This document shows, piece by piece, positions 43,390-52,965 of a stretch of DNA of 64,000 bases; the first letter of the stretch is position 1; every line of letters starts with the position of its first letter. The notes below the pieces were generated by a model that searched no databases, was not told the origin of the DNA, and saw only the letters and a list, made by a program, of their open reading frames with translations. The stretch comes from VAZQ01 sp963817015 (GTDB lineage Bacteria > Pseudomonadota > Alphaproteobacteria > Rhizobiales > Xanthobacteraceae). The stretch covers positions 868,001 through 932,000 of the forward strand of contig CAWFMV010000007.1 of assembly GCA_963817015.1 (NCBI GenBank). The letters run 5' to 3'. The position numbers were made by a program, and so were the translations under genes.

Positions 43390-44601
43390 ATGACGATTGC
43401 GGTGATCTCTTCCGGCCCGCGCGCCGACTGGCCGCTGACACGGGCCTTCGAGCTTGGTTGCATCGCGCTCTTGATCGGACAGGCCATGTATCTCGCGGCC
43501 TCGCTGGTGCAGGGCCAATGGCTGGCCGATCCCAGCGGCCAGCCGATCGCGACCGATTTCGTTAATGTGTGGGCGGCAGGTCGTCAGGCGCTCGCGGGAG
43601 TACCGGCGGCGACTTACGACGTCGCTTTGCACAAGGCCGCCGAAGTGACAGCCGTCGGGCATGACTTCGAAGGGGAGTATCCCTGGCCCTATCCGCCAAC
43701 CTTCCTGTTTGTCGCTGTGTCCCTTGCGCTTCTGCCGTATGGGGTGGCTGCGGCAGCCTGGCTGGCGCTCACGTTCTCGGCTTACCTGGTGGTCGTGCGG
43801 GGGATCATTCGCCATCGCGCCGGCATCCTCCTGGCGTGCGCTTATCCGGGTCTCCTGGCCAACGCGGTCGTGGGGCAGAATGGATTCCTAAGCGCGGCGC
43901 TGCTGGGCGGTGCGCTCTTGTTCCTACCGGGAAGGCCGCTCATCGCTGGCTGTTTGATCGGGCTGCTCGCATTCAAGCCCCATCTCGGGATTCTGCTTCC
44001 CATTGTCCTCGTTGCCGGAGGGTATTGGCGCGCCATCGCGGCGGCTGCTGTGACCTTTGGGCTTATTTCGCTGTTGTCGTTGGAGGCTTTCGGCCCCGAT
44101 GCCTGGACCGCGTTCCTCCAGAGTTTGCCGATGGCATCGCAGTCGACGCTTGATCAGGGCCGAGCGGAATGGGGCAAGCTGCAGAGCGCCTATGGCATCA
44201 TGCGCATGGTGGGTGCGACGAGTGCGATCGCATGGGTGGTGCAGGGGGTGCTGGCGGGGGCGGTTGCCGTCGCGCTCGCCGCGCTCTGGCGCAGCAAGAC
44301 ATCTTTCGATCTTAAAGCCGCCGCGCTTGCGGTCGGCACCGTCATGGTCGTGCCCTATATCTTCCTCTACGATCTCGTCATTCTGGCAGTGGCGATAGCG
44401 TTTCTGCTGCGCGCCTGCGGGGAGGCGGGCCCGACACCGGGCGAGGTGCGCGCGCTCGCGCTTGCCGGCCTCTTGATCGTGATCTTTCCTTTGGTGAAGG
44501 CCCCAACAGGATTTGTGGCCACACTGGTGGTCGCGCTTATGCTCGTGCGGCGAGCAGGGCTTATGCCGGCGCGGATCGGCTCCGTACCCCTATGGACATA
44601 A
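43390..44601 (+). CDS. GT87-family (DUF2029) polyprenol-dependent mannosyltransferase-like membrane protein
   Basis: A 403-residue membrane protein with about ten hydrophobic helices. The family GT87/DUF2029 pattern is visible: an acidic first periplasmic loop with TDFVNVWAAGRQALAG, the segment EYPWPYPPTFLFVAVSLALLP, and later ANAVVGQNGFLSAALLGGALL and GCLIGLLAFKPHLGILLPIV. GT87 enzymes use polyprenyl-phosphate sugars and act on the outer face of the membrane. It forms a three-gene unit with GtrA and the FAD oxidoreductase. The glycan acceptor is unknown. Confidence 0.84.
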   Translation: MTIAVISSGPRADWPLTRAFELGCIALLIGQAMYLAASLVQGQWLADPSGQPIATDFVNVWAAGRQALAGVPAATYDVALHKAAEVTAVGHDFEGEYPWPYPPTFLFVAVSLALLPYGVAAAAWLALTFSAYLVVVRGIIRHRAGILLACAYPGLLANAVVGQNGFLSAALLGGALLFLPGRPLIAGCLIGLLAFKPHLGILLPIVLVAGGYWRAIAAAAVTFGLISLLSLEAFGPDAWTAFLQSLPMASQSTLDQGRAEWGKLQSAYGIMRMVGATSAIAWVVQGVLAGAVAVALAALWRSKTSFDLKAAALAVGTVMVVPYIFLYDLVILAVAIAFLLRACGEAGPTPGEVRALALAGLLIVIFPLVKAPTGFVATLVVALMLVRRAGLMPARIGSVPLWT

Positions 44602-44655
44602 AACCAGTCGTTCGAGCAGCCATGCGTTTGCCGCGACCCACCCTTGCGGCAACTG

Positions 44656-45723
44656 CTAGTTCACGCGGCGGTCAGCAATCGGCGGCAGGAACGATGAATC
44701 GAAAATGGTTTCAGCCTTTGGCTTGGCCTTGAACGTATTGGTCAGCGCAAGTTGGTTGATGCTTTCCTCAAGCCGCGCATTGTCGACCGCCCCAAAGCCA
44801 TTGGTGCGAACCTCGGGTGTGATCAGATTGTCGCGGATCGCCATGCGCAGGCGCTCAAGCTCGACCTCTTTCTTGGCGCTCTCATCCCGCTTGAGCAGCG
44901 CGTCAATGGCGGTGCCAGGGTTCCTGATCGCATCGCGCATTCCATGCAGGCTTGCCCGCAGGAACGCGCTGACCGCCTCGGGCTTTTCGGCGGCCAGCTT
45001 GCCGTTCACGATAATGGCGCTGCCATAGAGTTTCAGGCCGTAGTCCGGCATTGGCAGCAGCACAATGTCGTCAACCGGCACGCCCCGGTCTTTCAGGTCG
45101 ACATAGACCCGGAACGAATAGCCCAGCGCCGCGTCGATCTGTCCCGCCGCAAGCATCGGGACGCGCACTGGAATGCCAATCGGCTCGACGGCGACCTTGC
45201 TGGTGTCGATGTCGTTGAGCTTGGCGAATAGCGGCCATTCGCCCAGCGTTGTGCCGTTCGGTGGGATGCCGACTTTCTTGCCTTCCAGGTGCTTGGGCTC
45301 GGTGACGCCGCGGCTCTTGCGTGACACGATCGAATAGGGCGGCCGGTTGTAAACCATGAAAACCGCTTTGACCGCCGCGTTCGGGTGCTGGTCGCGGTAC
45401 CTGATCAGCGCGTTGATGTCGGCAAAGCCGATGTCGTGGCTACCCGACAAGACGCGGTTGATCGGGTCGAGCGGGACGGAACCTTCGTCGATCGTAACGT
45501 CGAGCCCTTCCTCGCGGAAATAGCCTCGGTCCTGCGCGACCAGGAACATCGCCAGGGGGCCCTCGAGCCGCGAGTTGAGCGACAGTCGCAATGGTGCAGG
45601 CTGAGTTTGCGCGGATGCGACACTGATGAGTGCGACACTGACGAGTGCGACACCGACGAGCAGGGCCGCCGCGAGCACCGCGGCGGGTCGACCGTGCCTG
45701 ATGAATTGGCTCAAGGTCGACAT
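44656..45723 (-). CDS. NMT1/THI5-like ABC transporter substrate-binding protein
   Basis: A 355-residue exported protein of the SsuA/TauA/THI5-like class that binds sulfonates, taurine, pyrimidines or related small molecules. The body shows ARGYF-type start (AQDRGYFREEGLDVTIDEG), GSHDIGFADINALIRYRDQ, LEGKKVGIPPNGTTLGEWPL and a dimension typical of the family. The leader contains a five-residue tandem repeat (VALVS-VALIS-VAS). No ABC permease or ATPase gene lies beside it. It is divergent from putA with 241 bases between the starts. Ligand unknown. Confidence 0.83.
   Translation of the reverse strand: MSTLSQFIRHGRPAAVLAAALLVGVALVSVALISVASAQTQPAPLRLSLNSRLEGPLAMFLVAQDRGYFREEGLDVTIDEGSVPLDPINRVLSGSHDIGFADINALIRYRDQHPNAAVKAVFMVYNRPPYSIVSRKSRGVTEPKHLEGKKVGIPPNGTTLGEWPLFAKLNDIDTSKVAVEPIGIPVRVPMLAAGQIDAALGYSFRVYVDLKDRGVPVDDIVLLPMPDYGLKLYGSAIIVNGKLAAEKPEAVSAFLRASLHGMRDAIRNPGTAIDALLKRDESAKKEVELERLRMAIRDNLITPEVRTNGFGAVDNARLEESINQLALTNTFKAKPKAETIFDSSFLPPIADRRVN
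45616..45660. repeat. Three-copy 15-bp tandem repeat inside a signal peptide
   Basis: TGCGACACTGATGAG, TGCGACACTGACGAG and TGCGACACCGACGAG are consecutive on the plus strand. The unit is 15 bases, so copy-number change would keep the reading frame and lengthen or shorten the hydrophobic core of the signal peptide by five residues per copy. Confidence 0.9.
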
Positions 45724-45964
45724 GCGTTCCTCTGTCGTCCTCTTACACTGTGGTCGTTGCCCCGGTCCGCATGACAGATCAACAAAAGAACATCATCGCG
45801 CAAAGCGCAAGCCCAGATCGCAACTCGAGCGCATATTCGTTGCGATCATTGCAACGCGGACACGATCGGTTGGGCTCCATCAAGTTGCGGCGTTAAGATT
45901 TTCCCAAGGCTCTCGATATGCAGGCTGCTAGAATGCCAGCTGTCCAAGCGCCGGAGCGCCCGTT

Positions 45965-48900
45965 ATGGCTAACAGACCTGAACATCTGTTCAGCGCGCCC
46001 TATGCGCCGCCCGACGAGACCATTGCGGCGATGCTGCTGGCCGGCGCGGCGCGCCCCCCGCGGGCAGAGCAGCGTATTGATCAGCGCGCAAGTCGACTGA
46101 TCGAGGGCATCAGGGCAAAGGCCGGCGGCCTTGGTGGGATCGAAGACTTTCTGCATGCCTATTCTTTGTCCACCAAGGAAGGGCTTGCCCTGATGGTGCT
46201 GGCGGAGGCGCTCTTGCGCGTGCCCGACGCCACCACCGCCGACCGCCTGATCGAAGATAAGCTTGCGACCGGTGACTGGTCGGGGCGGGAGGTGAAGTCG
46301 AACACCTTCCTGGTGTCGGCTTCGGCCTGGACGCTTGGCATCACCGCCCGCATCATCCAGCCGGGCGAAACCCCTGATACGATTCTTGAAACGTTGATCA
46401 AACGTCTCGGCCTGCCGGCCGTGCGCACCGCGACCCGGCAGGCGATGCGGCTGCTCGGCTCCCACTTCGTGCTGGGCCAGACCATCGAGGAGGCGCTCGA
46501 TCGGGCCGCCGACCATCAAGACCGTCGCTACTCTTTCGATATGCTCGGAGAGGGCGCCCGTACGGCCGCCGACGCGGATCGCTATTTCGACGCCTATGCG
46601 GCCGCCATCGCGGCCATCGGGGCTTCGGCTGGCGAGGCGGCGCTGCCCAACCGGCCGGGCATCTCAGTCAAGCTGTCCGCGCTGCATCCGCGCTTCGAGG
46701 CGATCTCCCGCGCGCGCGTGCTCAAGGAGCTTGCGCCCAGGCTCTTGGATCTCGCCCGCAAGGCGCGCGACCATGACCTCAACTTCACGGTCGATGCCGA
46801 GGAGGCGGACCGGCTGGAACTGACCCTCGACGTGATCGCTGCGGTGCTCGCCGATCCCTCGCTGCGCGGCTGGGAAGGCTTTGGGCTCGCGGTGCAGGCC
46901 TATCAGAAGCGGGCGTCCGCGGTGATCGACTGGCTGGCCGAGGAGGCGCGCCTGCTCCACCGCCGCCTGATGGTGCGTCTCGTCAAGGGCGCCTATTGGG
47001 ACACTGAGGTCAAGCGCGCGCAGGAGCGAGGGCTCGCCGACTATCCGGTCTTCACCCGCAAGGCGATGACCGACCTGAGCTACCTGCAATGCACGCGTAA
47101 GCTCCTGGCCGCGCGCGAGCAACTCTACCCGCAATTCGCCACCCACAATGCCCTGACCGTCGCGAGCGTGATCGAGGACGCCGACGGCGTCACGGGCTTC
47201 GAGTTCCAGCGCCTGCATGGCATGGGCGAGGTGCTCTACGAAACTCTGACGCGTGATCTGCCGGAAGCGGCCATGCGGGTCTATGCGCCCGTTGGCGGCC
47301 ATCGCGATCTGCTGGCCTATCTGGTGCGCCGGCTGCTCGAGAACGGCGCGAATTCTTCGTTCGTGGCGGTCGCGGCCGACCCTTCCGTGCCGATCGAGAC
47401 CATCCTGCGGCGGCCGCAGAGCTGGATCGGCGACGCTTCGCATGCGCGCCATCCGAAGATTCCGCTGCCGCGCGATCTCTACGGCTCTGAGCGGCGCAAT
47501 TCGGCCGGCGTCGAGTTTGGCGACCGCGCCAGCTTCGCGGCCTTTGTGGCCGAGGTTCGTGGCGCTGATGCGCCGGGTGACGCTGCTCCTCTCATTGACG
47601 GCTCCGCGCGCGCGGGTGTCGAGCGGCCCGTTCTGTCGCCGGTCGACGGCAGCGTGGTCGGCCGCGTGCGTGAAGGCGACGATGCGCTCGCGCGCGCCGC
47701 GATGGCGGCCACGCAGGCGGCCTTCCCACAATGGCAGGCGACAGCAGTCGATGAGCGCGCGGCTAAGCTCGAGCGCGCGGCCGATCTCCTGGAGCAGCGG
47801 CGTGGCCGCCTCATTTCGCTGATGCAGTGCGAGGGTGGCAAGGCGCTCGACGATGCGCTCGCCGAGCATCGCGAGGCAGTCGATTTCTGCCGCTACTATG
47901 CGGCGCAAGCGCGCCAAGTGCTGTCGCCCGAGGCAATGCCCGGTCCGACCGGCGAGAGCAATGAACTGCGCTGCCGTGGCCGCGGCGTGTTCGTCTGTAT
48001 CAGTCCCTGGAATTTTCCGCTGTCGATCTTTCTCGGCCAGGTGTCCGCCGCGCTGGTTGCCGGCAACGCCGTGGTGGCAAAGCCGGCGGAGCAGACTCCG
48101 CTTGTTGCGGCCGAAACCGTGCGCATCCTGCATGCGGCGGGCATCCCGAAGGGCGTGCTGGCGCTGATGCCTGGTGACGGCAAGGTCGGTGCCGCGCTTG
48201 TTGCCAACGAGCGCGTCGCCGGCGTCGCCTTCACGGGCTCGACGGAAGTGGCGCGCGCGATCAACCGCGCGCTCGCCGCCAAGGATGCCCCGATCGTGCC
48301 GCTGATTGCGGAGACCGGCGGCATCAATGCCATGATCGTCGATGCCACTGCGCTCCCTGAGCAGGTGACTGACGACGTGGTCGCCTCCGCCTTCCGCTCG
48401 GCTGGCCAGCGCTGCTCGGCGCTGCGGCTTCTGTGCGTGCAGGAGGATGTCGCCGATCGCATCATTGAGATGATCGCAGGCGCCGCGCGGCAATTGAAAC
48501 TCGGCGATCCGCGCGATCCCTCGACCCATGTCGGGCCGGTGATCGATACCGAAGCCAAGGATCGTCTCGACCGCTGGATCGCCTCGATGCAGAAGCAGGG
48601 CCGCGTGCGCTTCCGCTGGGACGAGAGCCAAGCGCTGCCGGCGGCGGGCACCTATGTGCCGCCCACGATCATCGCGCTCGATCGCGCCCGCGACCTCAAG
48701 GAAGAAGTGTTCGGCCCGATCCTGCACGTGGTGCGCTGGCGGGCAGATGCGCTTGAACAGCTCATCGATGACATCGCGGCAAACGGCTATGCGCTCACGC
48801 TCGGCGTCCACTCGCGCATTGACACGACTGTCGAGGAAATTGCGGCGCGGCTCCCGCACGGCAACGTCTACGTCAACCGCAATATGATCGGCGCCGTGGT

Positions 48901-49054
48901 CGGTACCCAGCCGTTCGGCGGCACCGGGCTTTCGGGCACCGGCCCGAAAGCCGGCGGCCCCAACTATTTGCGCCGCTTCGTCACCGAGCAGGTGGTCACC
49001 ATCAACACCGCGGCGGCCGGCGGCAATGCGAGCCTGTTGACGACGGAGGAGTGA
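45965..49054 (+). CDS. putA: Bifunctional proline dehydrogenase / delta-1-pyrroline-5-carboxylate dehydrogenase
   Basis: A 1029-residue enzyme that oxidises proline to glutamate in two steps: FAD-dependent proline dehydrogenase, then NAD-dependent aldehyde dehydrogenase. After an N-terminal helical arm, the PRODH barrel spans roughly residues 185-465 (SFDMLGEGARTAADADRYFD, RLMVRLVKGAYWDTEVKRAQ, MRVYAPVGGHRDLLAYLVRR). The aldehyde dehydrogenase domain follows from ~550 (RGVFVCISPWNFPLSIFLGQ, the base Glu in LIAETGGINAM, nucleophile Cys817 in SAGQRCSALRL). There is no ribbon-helix-helix domain, so unlike enterobacterial PutA it should not repress itself. No dedicated regulator is adjacent; the AraC gene downstream is convergent. 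Confidence 0.95.
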   Translation: MANRPEHLFSAPYAPPDETIAAMLLAGAARPPRAEQRIDQRASRLIEGIRAKAGGLGGIEDFLHAYSLSTKEGLALMVLAEALLRVPDATTADRLIEDKLATGDWSGREVKSNTFLVSASAWTLGITARIIQPGETPDTILETLIKRLGLPAVRTATRQAMRLLGSHFVLGQTIEEALDRAADHQDRRYSFDMLGEGARTAADADRYFDAYAAAIAAIGASAGEAALPNRPGISVKLSALHPRFEAISRARVLKELAPRLLDLARKARDHDLNFTVDAEEADRLELTLDVIAAVLADPSLRGWEGFGLAVQAYQKRASAVIDWLAEEARLLHRRLMVRLVKGAYWDTEVKRAQERGLADYPVFTRKAMTDLSYLQCTRKLLAAREQLYPQFATHNALTVASVIEDADGVTGFEFQRLHGMGEVLYETLTRDLPEAAMRVYAPVGGHRDLLAYLVRRLLENGANSSFVAVAADPSVPIETILRRPQSWIGDASHARHPKIPLPRDLYGSERRNSAGVEFGDRASFAAFVAEVRGADAPGDAAPLIDGSARAGVERPVLSPVDGSVVGRVREGDDALARAAMAATQAAFPQWQATAVDERAAKLERAADLLEQRRGRLISLMQCEGGKALDDALAEHREAVDFCRYYAAQARQVLSPEAMPGPTGESNELRCRGRGVFVCISPWNFPLSIFLGQVSAALVAGNAVVAKPAEQTPLVAAETVRILHAAGIPKGVLALMPGDGKVGAALVANERVAGVAFTGSTEVARAINRALAAKDAPIVPLIAETGGINAMIVDATALPEQVTDDVVASAFRSAGQRCSALRLLCVQEDVADRIIEMIAGAARQLKLGDPRDPSTHVGPVIDTEAKDRLDRWIASMQKQGRVRFRWDESQALPAAGTYVPPTIIALDRARDLKEEVFGPILHVVRWRADALEQLIDDIAANGYALTLGVHSRIDTTVEEIAARLPHGNVYVNRNMIGAVVGTQPFGGTGLSGTGPKAGGPNYLRRFVTEQVVTINTAAAGGNASLLTTEE

Positions 49055-49196
49055 CTGATCTCATGCGGTGTATCCGACATTCTCCGTTCGTTCCCGCGAA
49101 GGCGGGAATCCAGCATCTCTGAAGTGTTGTCAGTTAGTCTGCGGTGCCATCGCTTGGCTGCGGCGGACGAATCGGCTAGGCCGGTCGTCTGAACGA

Positions 49197-50226
49197 CTAC
49201 ACCGTCTGCGCCACGCTCCCCTCATCCCGCCAGCGTCCCGGGGTCACGCCGGTCACGCGTTTGAACGCGCGGTTGAAGGCCGCTTCCGACTCGTAGCCGA
49301 CATCGGCCGCAATGCTGGCGATGCTCTCCGGGCTGCCGCGCAGCCGATCGGCCGCAAGCTGGAGGCGCCAGCTTGTCACATATTCGATCGGCGGCTTGCC
49401 GAGGAGCGCGTTGAAGCGCTCGGCCAGCACGGTGCGCGAGGAGCCGGCTTCGCGCGCGAGGTCTTCGGCCGTCCAGCGCCGGGCCGGCGCCGCGTGCACG
49501 AGTTGCAGCGCGCGGCCCACGACTGGATCATTGAGCGCCGCCAGCCAGCCGGTGGAGTCACGTCGGAAGTCGTGCAACGTGTCGCCGCAGAATTTCGACG
49601 AAGAGCAGCTCCATCAGGCGGCCCAGCATCATCTGGCTGCCCGGCATCGCGGCGTCGACGAGCGCCACGATCTCACGCACGGTCGAGGCGATCAGCGCGC
49701 CGACCTTGTCATCGTCGGTGCGGTCGACGAGGAGCGGCGGCAGCGTGCGGAACACCGGCGCGAACAGGCATTCGGAGGACTCGAGATAGCCGCACACGAT
49801 GCGCGTTTCCTCACCGCCCCCGCCATGGCGCGCCGTGAACATGCCTTCGATCGGGCCCGATTGGACGATATCGGGCGCATAGGCGATCTCGGGCGGATCG
49901 CCGTTCCAGAATTTGTGCTGGTCCGCGAAGGGCAGGAGCAGCATATCGCCGGCCCCGATCTCGCGGCGTTGGCCGGTCGCAGTCTCGAACGTGCAGGTGC
50001 CACTCACGATCAAATGAAAGATGCTGATGTGACGCAGATGCGCCATGGGCGTGCCTTCGTCCCAGCGTTTTGGGCTGATGATGCAGAACGGCGCCGTAAA
50101 GGAGCCGCCGAAGAAAATCGACCCGCTCAGCCGTACAGCCCGCAGCATTTCCGACAGCACGTCAGACCCGGCCGCCCGGGCAGGGCGGGCCGGTGTCTCG
50201 GCAAAGGAAGGCGGCGTTCCGGTCAT
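49197..50226 (-). CDS. AraC-family regulator with cupin_6 sensor domain (frame broken near 49565)
   Basis: Transcription factor with an N-terminal AraC-binding-like cupin domain (PF12852 type: SDVLSEMLRAVRLSGSIFFG, GDMLLLPFADQHKFWNGD, RIVCGYLESSECLFAPVFRT) and a C-terminal double HTH (WTAEDLAREAGSSRTVLAER, ESIASIAADVGYESEAAFNR, AFKRVTGVTPGRWRDEG). Near 49565 the sensor frame (LLFVEILRRHVARLP) should pass to DSTGWLAALNDPVVGRALQ; one extra base breaks it. Corrected length is about 343 residues. ATG 50226 is used. The acyl-CoA dehydrogenase-like gene starts 110 bases away on the other strand and is a plausible target. Confidence 0.83.
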
Positions 50227-50335
50227 TGTCGATATGGCGCGTTCTGCAGATAACCACGCCCAGTCGAGCGGTTGGCCTGGGCGGATTTGGGATGCCTGCC
50301 GTGACGATAGAGCAATTCCAAAGGAGGAGCATCCC

Positions 50336-51487
50336 ATGTCGATTCACGTCTTGAAGAAGCCCGTTGAGACCAATTGGCGCAGCGCGCTCGCTGAGATCGG
50401 TCCGCTGTTGGCCGAGGAGGACCGCCGCTGCGACGAAATGAATCAGTTCGTCGGCGCCAATTTCGCGTTGCTGCGTGAGCGCGGATTTCTGGAGCTCGGC
50501 GTGCCCGTGGAGCTTGGTGGCGCGGGGCTCACGCGCACCGAGCTCTCCGAGATGCTGCGGACGCTGGCGCGCCATTGCAGCTCGACTGCGCTGGCGCTCG
50601 CGATGCACACCCATGTGCTTGCCGCGACGGTCTGGCGCTGGCGCAACCAGAGCGCGCCGGTCGAAGGCCTGCTCAAGCGGGTGGCGACGGAGCGGATTCA
50701 GCTCCTGTCCTCCGGCGGCTCGGACTGGCTCGACGGCTCCGGCAAGGCCGTGAAGGTCGATGGCGGCTATCGCATCTACGCACGCAAGATATTCGCCAGC
50801 GGAGCGCCGTCCGCGAACCTGTTCATGACCGGCGCCATCGATGAGGATGCGCCTGACGGCCCCACGATGCTGCAATTCGGCATCCCGATGAATGCAGCCG
50901 GCGTGTCGGTCAGGGAGACCTGGGACACGATGGGCATGCGCGGCACCGGCTCGCACGATGTCCTGCTCGACGATGTGTTCGTGCCGGATGCCGCGATCGG
51001 GGCGCGCCGCAAGCCAGGTGTGTGGCATCCGCTCATGCACATCGTGTCCATGGTGGCGTTTCCGCTGGTCTACTCGGTCTATACGGGCGTTGCGGAGGCG
51101 GCACGCGATCTCGCAGTGGCGGCTGCGGCCAAGCGGCGCGATCCCGCTGTGATCGATCTGGGCATTGTCGATCTTGTGGGTGCGCTCGACACCGAGCTTG
51201 CCGCGACGCGCATTGCGCTTGACAGCATGGTCGCGTTCAGCGAGACCGCGCAGCCAGGGCCGGAGACGACCAATACGATCTTCATGCACCGCACGCTGGT
51301 CGCGCGTAGTGCGATCAAGACCGTCGAACTGGCGCTCGAGGTGGCGGGTGGCGCGAGCTATCACCGCCGCAACGGCCTCGAGCGGCTGTTCCGCGATGTG
51401 CAGGGCGCGCGCTTCCATCCGCTCCCCGAACATCAGCAGCGCCGGCTCGCCGGCCGTCTGGCGCTCGGCCTGCCGATCGACGGGTGA
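50336..51487 (+). CDS. Acyl-CoA dehydrogenase family protein
   Basis: A 383-residue flavoprotein of the acyl-CoA dehydrogenase fold. ATG 50336 lies 7 bases after AAGGAGGAG. The N-terminal helical domain holds LRERGFLELGVPVELGGAGLT, the beta domain LLSSGGSDWLDGSGKAVKVD and MRGTGSHDVLLDDVFVP, and the C-terminal helices AIKTVELALEVAGGASYHRR ending LPEHQQRRLAGRLALG. The last block resembles the flavin-monooxygenase-like branch (DszC/HpaH-like) as much as true dehydrogenases, so the reaction is uncertain. It is divergent from the AraC regulator and ends two bases before the stop of the convergent RMD1-type gene. Confidence 0.85.
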   Translation: MSIHVLKKPVETNWRSALAEIGPLLAEEDRRCDEMNQFVGANFALLRERGFLELGVPVELGGAGLTRTELSEMLRTLARHCSSTALALAMHTHVLAATVWRWRNQSAPVEGLLKRVATERIQLLSSGGSDWLDGSGKAVKVDGGYRIYARKIFASGAPSANLFMTGAIDEDAPDGPTMLQFGIPMNAAGVSVRETWDTMGMRGTGSHDVLLDDVFVPDAAIGARRKPGVWHPLMHIVSMVAFPLVYSVYTGVAEAARDLAVAAAAKRRDPAVIDLGIVDLVGALDTELAATRIALDSMVAFSETAQPGPETTNTIFMHRTLVARSAIKTVELALEVAGGASYHRRNGLERLFRDVQGARFHPLPEHQQRRLAGRLALGLPIDG

Positions 51488-51489
51488 GG

Positions 51490-52314
51490 TTATTTGGCGG
51501 CGCGCACGAACAGGTCGTAGAGCGTCACCAGGATCTCGACCACGATCAGCGCCACGATGATCATTTCAAGCCGCACGCTGCGCTCGGCGTCGATAATGTC
51601 GCTGAGCGCGCGGGCGGTTTCGTTGATGACCGAGAGCTTGCGGGCGAGCCCGATTGCCCGCTCCTTGAGCTCGTATTCGTCGGCGAGCCTGGCGTAGAGC
51701 CGGTCAAGCTCGGGATGATCCCACAGGATGTCGGGCTTCTCCTCGATCTCGAGCCGCCCCGACATGCGGTGATGGGCCAGCAGAGCCTGGCCGATGGTTC
51801 GCAGGATCTCGCGCCGGTTCGACGGCGAGCGGCCGGTGCGGGCAAGCGCCGCCGCAAACGGCTCCGCCACCTCGATGACCTTGGCGACCTCGCGCTCGTC
51901 GTTCGACAGCGCCACGTTCTTGCCGAGCACGTCGGCAATGACCAGAAGACGGGGCGGAGAAAGATCGCGCGTCGAGATCGGGCCGCCCGGAGCGATCTGG
52001 TCGTCGCGGTCCGGCGTGATCTCGATGGTGACGCCCTCGACCTCGGGGCGGCTGAAGGCGCCGATAATGCGCGGCTTGAGGCCGCGGACCAGCTCGTCCT
52101 CCTCGACGACGGAGAGGCCGAATAGCACCAGGGCGCCGTAGCGAAACAGAACCGCATAACCCTCTTGCCCGGCCCGAAATGCCAGCGGCGTCGTCGAAAT
52201 GACATCGCTGCGCTCCAGGCCGGCGACGTCGATGCGCTCGCCAAGCAGCAAGGCGCGCGCCGTCATCTGGCGCTTCGATGAGGTGGTGGTCGATGTGGTG
52301 CTGGCTTCAGCCAT
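51490..52314 (-). CDS. RMD1/DUF155-family membrane-anchored protein
   Basis: A 274-residue protein of the RMD1 family (DUF155, PF02582), known from yeast and mammalian mitochondrial proteins (Rmd1, Rmd8, RMND1) and many Alphaproteobacteria. Core landmarks are GYAVLFRYGALVLFGLSVVE, VIADVLGKNVALSNDEREVA and KPDILWDHPELDRLYARLAD, then a coiled segment and one C-terminal transmembrane helix (LEMIIVALIVVEILVTLYDL). The bulk should face the cytoplasm. The mitochondrial homologue supports ribosome tethering; the bacterial role is not established. Confidence 0.84.
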   Translation of the reverse strand: MAEASTTSTTTSSKRQMTARALLLGERIDVAGLERSDVISTTPLAFRAGQEGYAVLFRYGALVLFGLSVVEEDELVRGLKPRIIGAFSRPEVEGVTIEITPDRDDQIAPGGPISTRDLSPPRLLVIADVLGKNVALSNDEREVAKVIEVAEPFAAALARTGRSPSNRREILRTIGQALLAHHRMSGRLEIEEKPDILWDHPELDRLYARLADEYELKERAIGLARKLSVINETARALSDIIDAERSVRLEMIIVALIVVEILVTLYDLFVRAAK

Positions 52315-52472
52315 GAATCCTCAATCGCCGGGTCGGCGACACAAGGTAGCCGAAGGGCAGCGATATTTCGAAGGAATCGCTGCTCGGTGGCTCGTTACCA
52401 GCTATGCGAGCCGGAAACTCCACCCTTTCAAGGAGGCAGGTCTTTCAAGAGCAGACAGGATCTCGCGAAGGC

Positions 52473-52706
52473 TTATCGCGGTGACGCCTCGGCGTTTGCG
52501 CTCTCCACCCCGGAATTGGCGGCGCTCGCCTGCAGTGTCGGAGCGATCCACGCCTCGTGCGGCTGCCATTTGTGCGTCTGGCCGCAGGCGGGGCATCGCA
52601 GCGGAATGGCGACGCGCGGAAGGCTGCGCAAAAAGACCATTTCGGTCTTGAGCCCGGTTGGGACCGGCATACCGGTCCGCGGGCACTGAACCACAATATC
52701 CGCCAC
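52473..52706 (-). CDS. Small hypothetical protein with a zinc-ribbon-like motif
   Basis: A 77-residue protein read from GTG 52706, which has AGGAG six bases upstream. It begins VADIVVQCPRTGMPVPTGL and contains CPACGQTHKW; together with Cys8 this gives three cysteines and a His that could bind zinc. Similar short proteins with an ADIVVxCPxTG start occur widely in Bradyrhizobiaceae as hypothetical proteins. The start at 52748 (91 residues) lacks a good ribosome site. Function unknown. Confidence 0.68.
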   Translation of the reverse strand: MADIVVQCPRTGMPVPTGLKTEMVFLRSLPRVAIPLRCPACGQTHKWQPHEAWIAPTLQASAANSGVESANAEASPR

Positions 52707-52965
52707 TGGAAACTCCTCACTCACTGACTCAATGAAGGACGGGCCCATTGAACGGCCCCACCGGCTAGCGGCGCGATTCGCAGATGTTGCGATGCGGGAG
52801 TCCAGATGATTCTCAGCGGTGACCGAATATGACAGTGGATAACTGTGGGCTTTGAAATTCTTATCGGCGATGGCCCTGCGCGCGCGCTCACGTCATCAGG
52901 CTGTCGCCGATCGATCATAGAAAGAGGGACTCCAGTTTGGTCTGAAATGTTTCGGTCTGAAGTGC

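Noticed and set aside
42032..43441. A 469-codon minus-strand frame opposite the FAD oxidoreductase
   Set aside because: Antisense shadow; the plus strand has a full FAD-binding protein in an operon.
46664..48859. A 731-codon minus-strand frame opposite putA
   Set aside because: Antisense shadow of the GC-rich putA gene with no recognisable domain and His/Arg/Gly-biased composition.
49085..49110. CCCGCGAAGGCGGGAATCCAG sequence after putA and a similar one near 6033
   Set aside because: Looks like fragments of a common Rhizobiales palindrome; too short and without a partner arm here to call a defined element.
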